A stretch of 64,000 bases of DNA from Chryseolinea serpens (GCF_900129725.1 NZ_FQWQ01000002.1:372001-436000), one strand, 5' to 3'; shown: positions 15,948 through 23,675, counted from the stretch's first letter. Translations and numbers: made by a program. The notes: generated by a model from the sequence alone, not told the origin.

Positions 15948-17126
15948 TTATTTTGTGACAACAAGATTAAATATGTAACCTAGGCAAACTATGCCTGTCA
16001 AGTACTGCAATAATACAAACCCGAACAAAAGAACATTCCTAATTTGAATACTGTGGAGATCAAGCTTCCATCCCCAGAAAATATATCCAGTATAAAGGAA
16101 TACATAGGGGATTCTCGCAAGGAATAGTAGCAGCTTCTTATGACCAAATTTCTTTTGTAGCTCAAAGTCAATCTCAACAAATTTTTGAAGTTGATAACCT
16201 CTACTAAGCAGTATCGGATAAAAGAACAAATTGACAAGAAAAAAGAAAATATTTAGTTGAAATGCTCTGAGCAATACTTGATGCTTTTTGTAACCATAAT
16301 CCCACCAAAACCTTGTCACGCCGTTTAGCACATGACCAAAAATTCCCAATTCCTTCAACTTAAACGCCTGAAACTCCTTGTCAAGCTTTTCATAATTCAG
16401 TGTTTGATTTCTGGACTTGAAATTTTTGAGCAATCTTGTGTATATGTCAACTTTTTCGTCATACTCAAAATCATACCAATCAAAATCCAAGCAAAACTTG
16501 CGATAGTCATCAATCCTCAGCTTAGTTAGGTCCTCGACCGACCTTATTCTTAAAATACATACTTCGTTGGAAGGCAATGTAGTCCATCGTGACAGTAGCA
16601 CTTCGGACGTAAATTCCGTGTTAGAAAAGGTTAACGTTCTCGGTAATGTAACAAAATCCAAATGTCGAATGGTGCTCTCGTAAAAATAAAGGTAGCGGGC
16701 TGTTGAAGAGACCATCGCAATATCACCACCAAATATTTGTGCTGAATCCACTATACAATATTCATCGAAACTCACCTGCAAATTAATGGACTCTACGATA
16801 GACAAGGAATTGATTTTACATTCAGAGAAGCCTATGCCTTTTTTGGTTCTGACAAACCTCAGATTTTTGACATGAGATTCAATCATGTCAAAATTGTCAA
16901 AATTAGCTACGTACATGTTCTCAACTGAGTCGCTAAAACTTGCATGAATGTCAGAATTATCAAACTCTATTTTCCCATCTCGAATTATTACATTCGAAGG
17001 GGATGTTCGTGCAAAGATTGAATCCAGTCGCAGCGAATCAGCATAAGTTTCGTATCTCAGTTGTGCGTAACCATCGCAACTTATTAGTTGTATGAGAACG
17101 TTGACCAATATCCAATAACGTATCAT
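15948..17126 (-). CDS. Unrecognised AT-rich membrane protein
   Basis: Start ATG at 17126 gives 392 residues that begin with an export signal (MIRYWILVNVLIQLISC, possibly a lipobox) before DGYAQ. Residues about 20-200 form a beta-rich region with irregular short repeats (KIEFDNSDIHASFSDS, VKNLRFVRTKKGIGFSECKINSLSIV, TARYLYFYESTIRHLDFV) that resembles a pentapeptide-like or beta-solenoid stack. A charged helical linker follows (YTRLLKNFKSRNQTLNYEKLDKEFQAFK). The C-terminal 130 residues hold three or four membrane helices, e.g. LNIFFFLVNLFFYPILL and NVLLFGFVLLQYLTGIV. I do not recognise the family. Base composition is visibly AT-richer than the Ohr/ADH neighbours, suggesting transfer. Confidence 0.75.
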   Translation of the reverse strand: MIRYWILVNVLIQLISCDGYAQLRYETYADSLRLDSIFARTSPSNVIIRDGKIEFDNSDIHASFSDSVENMYVANFDNFDMIESHVKNLRFVRTKKGIGFSECKINSLSIVESINLQVSFDEYCIVDSAQIFGGDIAMVSSTARYLYFYESTIRHLDFVTLPRTLTFSNTEFTSEVLLSRWTTLPSNEVCILRIRSVEDLTKLRIDDYRKFCLDFDWYDFEYDEKVDIYTRLLKNFKSRNQTLNYEKLDKEFQAFKLKELGIFGHVLNGVTRFWWDYGYKKHQVLLRAFQLNIFFFLVNLFFYPILLSRGYQLQKFVEIDFELQKKFGHKKLLLFLARIPYVFLYTGYIFWGWKLDLHSIQIRNVLLFGFVLLQYLTGIVCLGYIFNLVVTK

Positions 17127-17280
17127 TGCAGCAGGGGGTATTCGAAAACGTTGATAGTGCTTCAAGAGGAAGATACTGCTAGTATTCCTCCAAAAAGGTA
17201 TTTAGAAAAAAATCTAAATTCAAGCCTCAACGTGATCGGGTCCCTCGATAAAATCAGGTAACTCACTAATTGTCAGTGGG

Positions 17281-17345
17281 CTAAGAGCCCAGAACGGATT
17301 CGAACTGCCGTAGAACTAGCCAACTGTCTGAAGCGCCTGGTCTCA
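17281..17345 (-). pseudogene. Degenerate tRNA-like fragment (mosaic repeat copy B, first part)
   Basis: On the minus strand it reads GAGACCAGGCGC, then GTTCTACGGCAGTTCGAATC and CGTTCTGGGCTC, which resembles a variable loop, T arm and acceptor 3' strand. The T stem no longer pairs well. It is too decayed to assign an amino acid. Confidence 0.45.
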
Positions 17346-17395
17346 TTTTTTACATAAATAAAAAGTCAACGCGGGACATTTGACTTCAAATTTCT

Positions 17396-17476
17396 GACGT
17401 CTCGAGCCCGGCCGCCTGCGCGTGGCGCTTCGGACGACGAACGACTCGAACCGGTGTAGAATCCGCCAGCTGTCGG
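17396..17476 (-). pseudogene. Degenerate tRNA-like fragment (mosaic repeat copy B, second part)
   Basis: On the minus strand GACAGCTGGCGGATTCTACA is followed by CCGGTTCGAGTC, a T-loop-like block, and the region ends with GCTCGAGACG, like the tRNA-Cys 3' end GCTCGAGACC. The block GACAGCTG(G/A)CGGATTCTA also occurs near 15201-15219. Confidence 0.45.
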
Positions 17477-17558
17477 GGACTTTGATGGCTCAAATTTCCC
17501 ATCCCATACACCATTGGATGATCCAGCCGCAGGGTCATTGGCACACCATGCGTCACGC

Positions 17559-17984
17559 TCATTCCCCCTGGATCAACTTCATCTCAACCACAACATTGTT
17601 TCGAATGGCGCGGGAATAGGGGCACACCTCGTGTGCTTTCTTCATCACGGCCTGAGCTATAGCATGGTCAACACCGGGCAGGCGAACATGCAGCGACACC
17701 CCAAGATGAAAACCGTCGTTGTCTTTCTGTAGCGACACAAAGGCTTCTACGAAGCTTTCGGTTACACGAATGTTCAGGTGATCTGCAACGGCGCGAAGGG
17801 ATGTCTCGAAGCATGCTGCATAGGCAGCGGCAAAGAGCTGCTCGGGATTTGTTCCCACTTTATGGTCTGGTTTGCCGAGACCGTCTACCAGGGCAAGGTC
17901 GTGTTGAAGAATGTTGTCGGACGAAGTGATGCGTCCATGGCGACCGCCTGTAGCGGTTACTTGAGCGGTGTATATTGTTTTCAT
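17559..17984 (-). CDS. ohr: Organic hydroperoxide resistance protein (Ohr/OsmC family)
   Basis: ATG 17984 gives the usual Ohr start MKTIYTAQVTATGGRHG; nine in-frame upstream codons are unlikely to be used. The 141 residues contain the reactive Cys58 (AAAYAACFETSLR) and the resolving Cys121 (HEVCPYSRA), plus the conserved Arg (GRI near residue 18) and Glu (NPEQLF). Ohr is a dimeric thiol peroxidase that reduces organic and fatty-acid hydroperoxides. It lies 28 bases after the alcohol-dehydrogenase gene and probably shares its transcript. No OhrR-type MarR regulator is next to it; the divergent AraC gene is the likely controller. Confidence 0.95.
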   Translation of the reverse strand: MKTIYTAQVTATGGRHGRITSSDNILQHDLALVDGLGKPDHKVGTNPEQLFAAAYAACFETSLRAVADHLNIRVTESFVEAFVSLQKDNDGFHLGVSLHVRLPGVDHAIAQAVMKKAHEVCPYSRAIRNNVVVEMKLIQGE

Positions 17985-18012
17985 AAATTGTTTGTTTAGA
18001 GACGTTAGCATC

Positions 18013-19032
18013 CTATTCCATCGCGATCACAATTTTTCCCATCACTTCTCCGGCTGCCAGATAATGATACGCATCAAGTGCCGCTCCAAATGAAAATGTT
18101 TTCTCAATGCGTGGCTGCAGATTGTGTTGTTCGATGGCGCGGTTCATCGCTTCAAATTCAAGACGACTGCCCACAAACCGCGGTTGCAGTGTGACGCAAC
18201 GAACAAACAACGGTGTGAGAATGGCCCGCGCGTCGACAACGTCAACTTTGCCGAGGGTGGTGGCGGGACTGAGCAACGCGATCTCCCCTCCCATGGCCGT
18301 GGCCTGCACGCTTTGTGCCAGGGTGTCGATACCGCCGGTTTCCACCACCAGGTTCACGCCTGCGCCGTGCGTTAGCGCCAGTATGGTTTTGCTCCACGCG
18401 CTGTCTGTTTTGTAGTTCAGCACATGATCGGCACCAAGGGCTTTCAGTTTTTCTATTTTCTCGTCGCGCGAGGTGAGCACAAACACTTTGGCGCCCCGCA
18501 TCTTTGCAAATTGAATAACAAATACCGACACGCCACCACTGCCGATGGTGAGCACGGCGTCGCCCGCGCCCACGTTGGTCAACGCCGACCATGCGGTGAG
18601 GGCCGAACAGGGCAAGGTAGATGCTTCTGCATAGCCGAGATTAGCCGGAATCCGCACCACCGAGTCTTCGTGAAGCACGGCATACTCCGCCAGCATGCCA
18701 TCGAGCGTACAGCCCAACTGATCCATGATGTCCATGCCGATGCGGCCATCACGCCAGCGGGCGAAATAATTTCCCATCACGCGATCGCCCACGCGAAAGC
18801 GCGTCACGTCTTTTCCTACGGCCACCACTTCTCCCGCACCATCGCTTAAGGGGACGACGTCTGCCTTGGCGGGCAACGGATAGGTTTGGTGAAGAATATA
18901 CTGATCGCGCCGGTTGATGGACGCGGCTTTGATCTTGACTAACACATCCTGCGCTTGCGGGGTGGGGATGGCTTGTTCGCGCAGACGGATGCCGTCGATG
19001 CTGCCGAACGATTCGAGGTGATACGCTTTCAT
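18013..19032 (-). CDS. Zinc-free medium-chain alcohol dehydrogenase/quinone reductase family protein
   Basis: The 339-residue protein has the MDR layout: an N-terminal GroES-like domain (VLVKIKAASINRRDQYIL, PLSDGAGEVVAVGKDV, FRVGDRV) and a Rossmann domain with the nucleotide loop IGSGGVSVFVIQFAK and GADHVLNY. The usual catalytic zinc ligands (GHE motif and structural Cys cluster) are absent, so it should act as an NAD(P)H-dependent reductase or zinc-free dehydrogenase. It precedes ohr by 28 bases and is divergent from an AraC regulator 70 bases away. The arrangement suggests a unit dealing with reactive aldehydes, alcohols or peroxides (inference). Confidence 0.88.
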   Translation of the reverse strand: MKAYHLESFGSIDGIRLREQAIPTPQAQDVLVKIKAASINRRDQYILHQTYPLPAKADVVPLSDGAGEVVAVGKDVTRFRVGDRVMGNYFARWRDGRIGMDIMDQLGCTLDGMLAEYAVLHEDSVVRIPANLGYAEASTLPCSALTAWSALTNVGAGDAVLTIGSGGVSVFVIQFAKMRGAKVFVLTSRDEKIEKLKALGADHVLNYKTDSAWSKTILALTHGAGVNLVVETGGIDTLAQSVQATAMGGEIALLSPATTLGKVDVVDARAILTPLFVRCVTLQPRFVGSRLEFEAMNRAIEQHNLQPRIEKTFSFGAALDAYHYLAAGEVMGKIVIAME

Positions 19033-19055
19033 TCGTTTTGTTTTTGTTGATGCAA

Positions 19056-19069
19056 CAAAGGTATCTTTG
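19056..19069. promoter_or_regulatory. Overlapping divergent -7 promoter elements
   Basis: The near-palindrome CAAAGGTATCTTTG contains the Bacteroidota -7 motif TAnnTTTG on both strands: TATCTTTG (plus, 19062-19069) towards the AraC gene and TACCTTTG (minus, 19063-19056) towards the ADH gene. For the minus promoter a -33 TTG lies 18 bases upstream (plus-strand CAA at 19082-19084). For the plus promoter TTG triplets lie 15 and 21 bases upstream. Only one polymerase could bind at a time. Confidence 0.65.
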
Positions 19070-19102
19070 CCTCACCGGCCTCAATTGATATTTTACGACA
19101 AA

Positions 19103-20080
19103 ATGAAAATTCTCGCCAAACACCTCAGTTGTTTTGTTGACTACGGCCAACTGCGCGGCATACCCCTGCGCGAGTTGCAAAAGGTCATGAAATCGCCTCC
19201 CGACTTTGCCGACGCCGATGCCAAGGTGAGCGTGACGGATTTCTATGCCGTGGTGCAACACCTGTCGCTGACACTAAACGATCCGCTGCTGGGCATTCAC
19301 GTGGGCCAATGTCTCAACCTGAATACGCTGGGCGCCATTTATCGCATCTCGCTAAAGGCCACCACCAACCAGGAAGCCCTACATTATTGTCAATCCTATC
19401 TCCAAAAAACATTTCCCAACATCACCATCCACAACGCCACCGCCGGACGCACGGCCACTATTTCCGTTGGTCTGCCCCCGGGCCATGAAACCATCACACG
19501 CTATATTCTGGAAACCATTTTAACCGTGATGGCCCGCGAGGTCGCCATCATCTCGGGTGAAGACATCAACGTGAAATTATCATCTCCCCATCACACAAGC
19601 GCCTATCCGCCTGAATGGAAGAAGGGCACTACGTTCGAAATGAAATTCAACCAAACCCTTCTCAAGGCCGCCGTGCAGGACAACACCCGTTGGGGACTTG
19701 ACCTGCTCATTCCCGAATACCTGGCGCTCATCGAAAGCATGGAGGCACAACTGTCGTTTGGCAGCAAGGTGAAGCTCACGGCGCTGCGCATGGCAAAGCC
19801 ACGCCTGCCTGCACTGGAAACATTGGCTGGATTTTTTAACCTGAACGCGCGCACCTTTCAACGCCGCCTCGTGGCCGAGAACACCACCTTCCGCCAGATC
19901 ACCGACGACCTGAAACGCGACATCTGCAACCTGCTGATTCTCCACGACCGCTTCTCCGTCACCGACATTGCCTCGGTGCTGGGCTACTCCGAACCGGCAG
20001 CGTTTATCCACAGCTTCAAAAAATGGCATGGCCATCCACCTCAAAAAATGAGAACTTCGAACGCGTGGCACGTTAACTGA
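19103..20080 (+). CDS. AraC-family regulator with arabinose-binding-like (OruR-type) N domain
   Basis: Start ATG 19103 (MKILAKHLSCFVDYGQLRG) is preferred over a TTG 12 codons upstream that overlaps the promoter. The 325-residue protein has an N-terminal effector domain of the kind found in OruR/PhuR-like regulators (LRELQKVMKSPPDF, DPLLGIHVGQCLNLNTLGAI, HYCQSYLQKTFPNITI). It ends in two helix-turn-helix units, LPALETLAGFFNLNARTFQRRL and SVTDIASVLGYSEPAAFIHSFKKWHGHPP. It is divergent from the ADH-ohr pair and shares overlapping promoters with it, so it probably controls that pair and itself. The inducer is unknown. Confidence 0.9.
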   Translation: MKILAKHLSCFVDYGQLRGIPLRELQKVMKSPPDFADADAKVSVTDFYAVVQHLSLTLNDPLLGIHVGQCLNLNTLGAIYRISLKATTNQEALHYCQSYLQKTFPNITIHNATAGRTATISVGLPPGHETITRYILETILTVMAREVAIISGEDINVKLSSPHHTSAYPPEWKKGTTFEMKFNQTLLKAAVQDNTRWGLDLLIPEYLALIESMEAQLSFGSKVKLTALRMAKPRLPALETLAGFFNLNARTFQRRLVAENTTFRQITDDLKRDICNLLILHDRFSVTDIASVLGYSEPAAFIHSFKKWHGHPPQKMRTSNAWHVN

Positions 20081-20105
20081 TTTTAACTACAGGTAATGCG
20101 ATTGA

Positions 20106-20222
20106 TTCTAGCTGGCGGAAGAGCTCTGCGTCTTTTTATAAAAACAAAAAAGTCATCCGCCAGGCGGATGACTTTTTCCTTCCGAGGTCTCGAGCGGTCC
20201 CGATAGTTATCGGGACGAACCG
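20106..20222. repeat. tRNA-linked mosaic repeat, copy C, with broken tRNA-Cys 3' end
   Basis: Blocks in order: CTAGCTGGCGGAAGAGCTCTGC, AT-rich spacer, the terminator hairpin, then GAGGTCTCGAGCGG (20184-20197). The last block is identical to the 3' end of tRNA-Cys at 21171-21184. The T-loop bases that should follow are replaced by the palindrome TCCCGATAGTTATCGGGAC, after which GAACCGCT resumes the T arm. The lipoprotein gene's stop codon lies at its right end. Confidence 0.65.
20147..20177. terminator. Bidirectional intrinsic terminator inside mosaic repeat copy C
   Basis: AAAAAGTCATCCGC and GCGGATGACTTTTT are exact 14-base arms around CAG, with a T-run on either strand. It lies between the converging AraC and DUF7151 lipoprotein genes. 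The same AAAAAAGTCATCCG block occurs, unpaired, in copy A at 15753. Confidence 0.8.
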
Positions 20223-21041
20223 CTACTTCTTATAAATAAGCAAGTACGATCCGTAATAGCCGCTGGTTGCAAGTTGTCCCTCTACGGTCGATCGGAACCT
20301 CACCCCTAAAGTAATTTCTTTACTGGGCAGGTTTTTGTAGACATTGTCGGAAACCTGGAACTTCCTGTTTTGCCATGCGTTGCCCGAGGAAAGCAAACTT
20401 CCTTCGACGGCAACATTATCCGTGATGTTATACAATTCCACTTCCGCCAAATTTCCTCCACCGTAGTTATAAGGCTCTGATGCAAATACGATCGAATCTG
20501 TCGCGTAATCGGCCTTGTTGAACTTATATAAGTTGCCTGTAATAACCGGAGTAACGGAGGATGTGGTGCCCCAACCGAAAGGAATTTCTAGGCGTGTTAC
20601 AAGATCCGGCATACCATTGCCGTTCTTGCCGTTAGTGCCATTGCAGAGGTATTGTGTAGTGGCAACTTCATTGCCAGTCAGCTGACCATCGCCATTCAGG
20701 TCGAGACCTGTGATTACCTTCAAGCCACCGTTGGGACAAGCATCGCTTACCGGTTCAGGAATCATATCGAAAATAGACGACGCACCGTTCGTTCCGTTCG
20801 ATCCGGCTGATCCAGTCTTACCGTTGCAGACGAAGTTCGTGGTCTCCACTTCGTCCGGATTCAGTGCGCCATTCCGATCTTTGTCCAATCCGCTTTGAAG
20901 TTTAAAGCCTCCGTTCTCGCAATGCGCTCCCGGGCCTTCCTCGGCAACACCGATCAGCGAGTTGAGACCAGGCTGGCCATCTTCGCCCTGGCACGACAAT
21001 AAGATAATGGCGATCAAAAAGATAGTTGAATAACGTTTCAT
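20223..21041 (-). CDS. Lipoprotein with DUF7151-like Cys/EF-hand-type repeats
   Basis: The 272-residue product has a short signal and lipobox (IAIILLSC, Cys17). Two repeats follow, each with a Cys, GGxK, a Ca-loop-like segment (GLDKDRNGALNPDEVE and GLDLNGDGQLTGNEVA) and a closing VCNG/LCNG. They are joined by a Gly-rich collagen-like link (GKTGSAGSNGTNGAS). These fit the DUF7151 family of surface lipoproteins. The C-terminal 110 residues are a beta-rich domain without a name. Calcium binding is an inference from the DxDxxG loops. The gene lies between the intact tRNA-Cys and a broken copy of its 3' end, in a position typical of inserted DNA. Confidence 0.8.
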   Translation of the reverse strand: MKRYSTIFLIAIILLSCQGEDGQPGLNSLIGVAEEGPGAHCENGGFKLQSGLDKDRNGALNPDEVETTNFVCNGKTGSAGSNGTNGASSIFDMIPEPVSDACPNGGLKVITGLDLNGDGQLTGNEVATTQYLCNGTNGKNGNGMPDLVTRLEIPFGWGTTSSVTPVITGNLYKFNKADYATDSIVFASEPYNYGGGNLAEVELYNITDNVAVEGSLLSSGNAWQNRKFQVSDNVYKNLPSKEITLGVRFRSTVEGQLATSGYYGSYLLIYKK

Positions 21042-21130
21042 AAGATTTTGTGTAATAGGGTTTCAGATGACACATAAAACGACCCTGGAACAGACGTCTA
21101 ACAGGCTGAAAATTGACGGCTAGCAGAATC

Positions 21131-21165
21131 AAAAAAAAACCTCAAAACCGTCTCCGGTTTTGAGG
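21131..21165 (-). terminator. Intrinsic terminator of tRNA-Cys
   Basis: CCTCAAAACCG pairs exactly with CGGTTTTGAGG around TCTC; nine A on the plus strand (21131-21139) give a T-run on the minus strand. It starts 6 bases past the tRNA 3' end. Confidence 0.9.
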
Positions 21166-21171
21166 TTTCAG

Positions 21172-21242
21172 AGGTCTCGAGCGGATTCGAACCGCTGTAG
21201 AAGCTTTTGCAGAGCTCTGCCTAGCCACTCGGCCACGAGACC
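21172..21242 (-). tRNA. tRNA-Cys (anticodon GCA)
   Basis: On the minus strand the sequence begins GGTCTCGTGGCCGAGTGG and ends CGGTTCGAATCCGCTCGAGACC. The acceptor pairs GGTCTCG/CGAGACC are perfect, the D arm has GAGTGGCTAGGC, the anticodon loop CTGCAAA carries GCA, and the T arm AGCGG-TTCGAAT-CCGCT is perfect. The discriminator is T (U73), the main identity base for cysteine. CCA is not encoded. A Bacteroidota promoter and an intrinsic terminator frame it. Confidence 0.97.
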
Positions 21243-21297
21243 AACTAACCGCTTTTCCTATCGGTCGGCATAGCCGCCCGTTCGTCCAAACAGTGTG

Positions 21298-21327
21298 CAA
21301 AACTAAAAAAAACGGGGGTTATTGCAA
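21298..21327 (-). promoter_or_regulatory. Promoter of tRNA-Cys
   Basis: On the minus strand a -33 TTG (plus CAA at 21325-21327) is followed after 19 bases by TAGTTTTG (plus CAAAACTA at 21298-21305), a match to the Bacteroidota -7 consensus TAnnTTTG. This leaves a leader of about 50 bases before the mature tRNA. Confidence 0.65.
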
Positions 21328-21333
21328 CGCCCG

Positions 21334-21368
21334 TAAAAAAAGAAAGGTGGCCAAGGCGGCCACCTTTC
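21334..21368 (-). terminator. Intrinsic terminator of rpsA
   Basis: AAAGGTGGCC and GGCCACCTTT are exact arms around AAGGC, followed on the minus strand by a T-run. It lies 17 bases past the rpsA stop codon. Confidence 0.88.
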
Positions 21369-21384
21369 CGTTCTTTTAAGCTAC

Positions 21385-23385
21385 TTATTCGGCTTTGGGT
21401 TCGCCGCTGCCGCCGCTCATTTTCTCTTTCAAAGCGCTCAACGCTTCCAGGTCGCCCAAGGTGGATTTCTCCGACTGTTGGTTGATCGACTGGATGGTGT
21501 TGCCCTTTGCGGGAGCCGGTTTCTTCTTGCCTGCTGTGGCGCTCGGTTTTTCTTCCTCGCCCGACCAAACAGCCTTGTGCGAAAGCACGATGCGGCGGTC
21601 GTCTTTGGAGAATTCAAGCACTTTGAAATCCAGCGATTCGCCAACTTCCGTTTTGGAGTTGTCTTCTTTCGCCAGGTTCTTGGCAGCGCAGAAGCCTTCA
21701 ATGCCATAAGGCAATTCCAGCACGGCACCTTTGTCGTTCTTGCTGATGATGGTACACTTGTGAACGCTGCCGATCGTGAAGATCGTTTCGAACGTATCCC
21801 AAGGGTTTTCTTCCATATGTTTGTGGCTCAGGGCCAGTCTGCGGTTGGCCGCATCCAGTTCCAGCACTTGCACTTCCATCGTCTCGCCCACCTTCACAAA
21901 TTCCGAAGGGTGTTTGATCTTCTTGGTCCAGCTCAAATCGCTCACGTGCACCAGGCCGTCGATACCTTCTTCCAGCTCGATGAACAAGCCGAAGTTGGTC
22001 AGGTTGCGAACGATGCCTTTGTGTTTGGTGCCCACAGCGTATTTGCTCAATACGTCTTGACGGGTCCAAGGATCTTCGGTCAGTTGCTTGATGCCGAGCG
22101 ACATCTTGCGCTCGTCGCGATCCAGGGTCAGCACAACGGCTTCCACTTCGTCGCCCACTTTCATGAAATCTTGCGGGTTGCGCAGGTGTTGCGACCAGCT
22201 CATTTCGCTCACGTGGATCAAACCTTCCACACCGGGTTGCAGTTCGAGGAACGCACCGTAGTCGGCCACGTTCACGATCTTGCCTTTCACTTTCGATCCT
22301 ACCTGGATCTCGGTGGGCAGTGCATCCCAAGGGTGTGGCGTGAGTTGCTTCATGCCCAAAGAGATCCGTTTCTTGTCGCCATCGAAATCCAATACCACCA
22401 CCTTAACCGTTTGGTCAAGCTTGAGCACTTCTTCCGGATGGTTGATACGACCCCAGCTGATATCGGTAATGTGCAGCAATCCGTCTACACCACCCAAGTC
22501 GATGAATACACCGAAGTTGGTCATGTTCTTGATCACGCCTTCCAATACTTGTCCTTTTTCCAGGTTGGTCAGGATCACCGCTTTTTGTTGCTCGAGATCT
22601 TTCTCGATCAGCACTTTGTGCGATACCACTACGTTGTCGTTGGTGTAGTTGATCTTCACCACTTTCACCTCGATCGACTTGTTCACATAGATATCGAAAT
22701 CGCGGATAGGCTTCACGTCGATTTGCGAACCGGGCAAGAACGCCTCGATTCCAAATACGTCCACGATCAGACCACCTTTTGTTCTGCGTTTCACGAAGCC
22801 TTCGATGACCTCGTCTTTGTCCAGCGCAGTCTGTACATATTCCCAGCCCTTCACCAGCTTCGCCTTGCGGCGGCTCAGCACGAGTTGGCCCATGGCATCT
22901 TCCCGTTCTTCAATGAACAGGTCAACGGCATCACCAATCTTCAGGTTGGTCATTTCTTTGAATTCCGCCAGGGGCACAAGGCCGTCTGACTTGAAACCGA
23001 TATTGAGAATAACGTCGCGGTCGTTAATGCCCACCACAACGCCTTTCACCACTTCACCACTGTTCACAGACGTCACGGTGCCGGAGTACATTTTCTCCAT
23101 TTCCGCACGTTTGTCTTTGCTGTAGCCTTCGCCGAAACCTTTGGAGTCGAACGCATCGAAGTCAAATTCACCAGGAATTTGTTTTTCGTACTTTGCCTTC
23201 TTCAGTTCCGAAACGGGGATAGCCTCGGTAGAAATTTCTTCCTTACCTGCCGATTTGATCTCTGCCAACGGATCATCTTCGTCGATGTCGATCTTTTCGC
23301 CTTTTGCCTTTTTCACAGGGCCTTTAGCGTCAGTGCTTTCCACCGCCTTACGGGGTCTTTCGCCTGGTTTTGAAATTTTAGCCAT
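21385..23385 (-). CDS. rpsA: 30S ribosomal protein S1
   Basis: The 666-residue protein has an acidic and Lys-rich N-terminal extension (about 100 residues) followed by six S1 RNA-binding domains. Repeats 3-6 are the clearest, each with VxGxVxNxxxFGxFxxLxxGxxGLxHxSxxSW (e.g. GVFIDLGGVDGLLHITDISW and GLFIELEEGIDGLVHVSDLSW). S1 brings mRNA to the 30S subunit; it is especially relevant in Bacteroidota, where Shine-Dalgarno pairing is weak. The C-terminal tail (EEKPSATAGKKKPAPAK ... KMSGGSGEPKAE) is low complexity. A strong intrinsic terminator follows. It stands alone and is probably constitutively transcribed. Confidence 0.97.
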   Translation of the reverse strand: MAKISKPGERPRKAVESTDAKGPVKKAKGEKIDIDEDDPLAEIKSAGKEEISTEAIPVSELKKAKYEKQIPGEFDFDAFDSKGFGEGYSKDKRAEMEKMYSGTVTSVNSGEVVKGVVVGINDRDVILNIGFKSDGLVPLAEFKEMTNLKIGDAVDLFIEEREDAMGQLVLSRRKAKLVKGWEYVQTALDKDEVIEGFVKRRTKGGLIVDVFGIEAFLPGSQIDVKPIRDFDIYVNKSIEVKVVKINYTNDNVVVSHKVLIEKDLEQQKAVILTNLEKGQVLEGVIKNMTNFGVFIDLGGVDGLLHITDISWGRINHPEEVLKLDQTVKVVVLDFDGDKKRISLGMKQLTPHPWDALPTEIQVGSKVKGKIVNVADYGAFLELQPGVEGLIHVSEMSWSQHLRNPQDFMKVGDEVEAVVLTLDRDERKMSLGIKQLTEDPWTRQDVLSKYAVGTKHKGIVRNLTNFGLFIELEEGIDGLVHVSDLSWTKKIKHPSEFVKVGETMEVQVLELDAANRRLALSHKHMEENPWDTFETIFTIGSVHKCTIISKNDKGAVLELPYGIEGFCAAKNLAKEDNSKTEVGESLDFKVLEFSKDDRRIVLSHKAVWSGEEEKPSATAGKKKPAPAKGNTIQSINQQSEKSTLGDLEALSALKEKMSGGSGEPKAE

Positions 23386-23675
23386 AATAAAAATTCACCC
23401 TTTCTATACATGTCCCGGCCGGGTAAACCGCGACACTTTTGGTTATACATGCTGTCCACCCAACCGGGAGGCCAGTCCAGCTCATTCGAGCGGGGTCGCA
23501 AAGGTAGTAAAAATCCAGCAATTTTCAGCCATAACCCCTCATCAACCCGCTGATTTCCCCCATTTTAACGCCGTTTAGCCGCGTCAACGGCCTCAGGAGG
23601 GCCTTTTCCGATTCAAGTCCCGTCCATCCCAAATCCGCCCAACTCCAATCCCACCTTTTCCCGAAACCCGACCAC

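Larger units (their letters stand above)
17127..17558. other. Intergenic region with tRNA-derived fragments
   Basis: No gene is evident. The gap lies upstream of the unrecognised membrane protein and downstream of ohr. It holds two fragments of tRNA-like sequence and a half copy of the dispersed palindrome (TGTCGGGGACTTTGATGG, 17471-17488). Confidence 0.55.

Noticed and set aside
13396-21260. Genomic island with integrase at tRNA-Cys
   Set aside because: tRNA fragments and AT-rich genes suggest past insertion, but no integrase, transposase or phage gene is present, so a defined mobile element cannot be called.
21478-22989. Long open frame (about 500 codons) antisense to rpsA
   Set aside because: It lies wholly opposite the conserved S1 domains, has a His/Phe/Val-rich composition typical of reverse-complement coding sequence, and has no domain or start signal.
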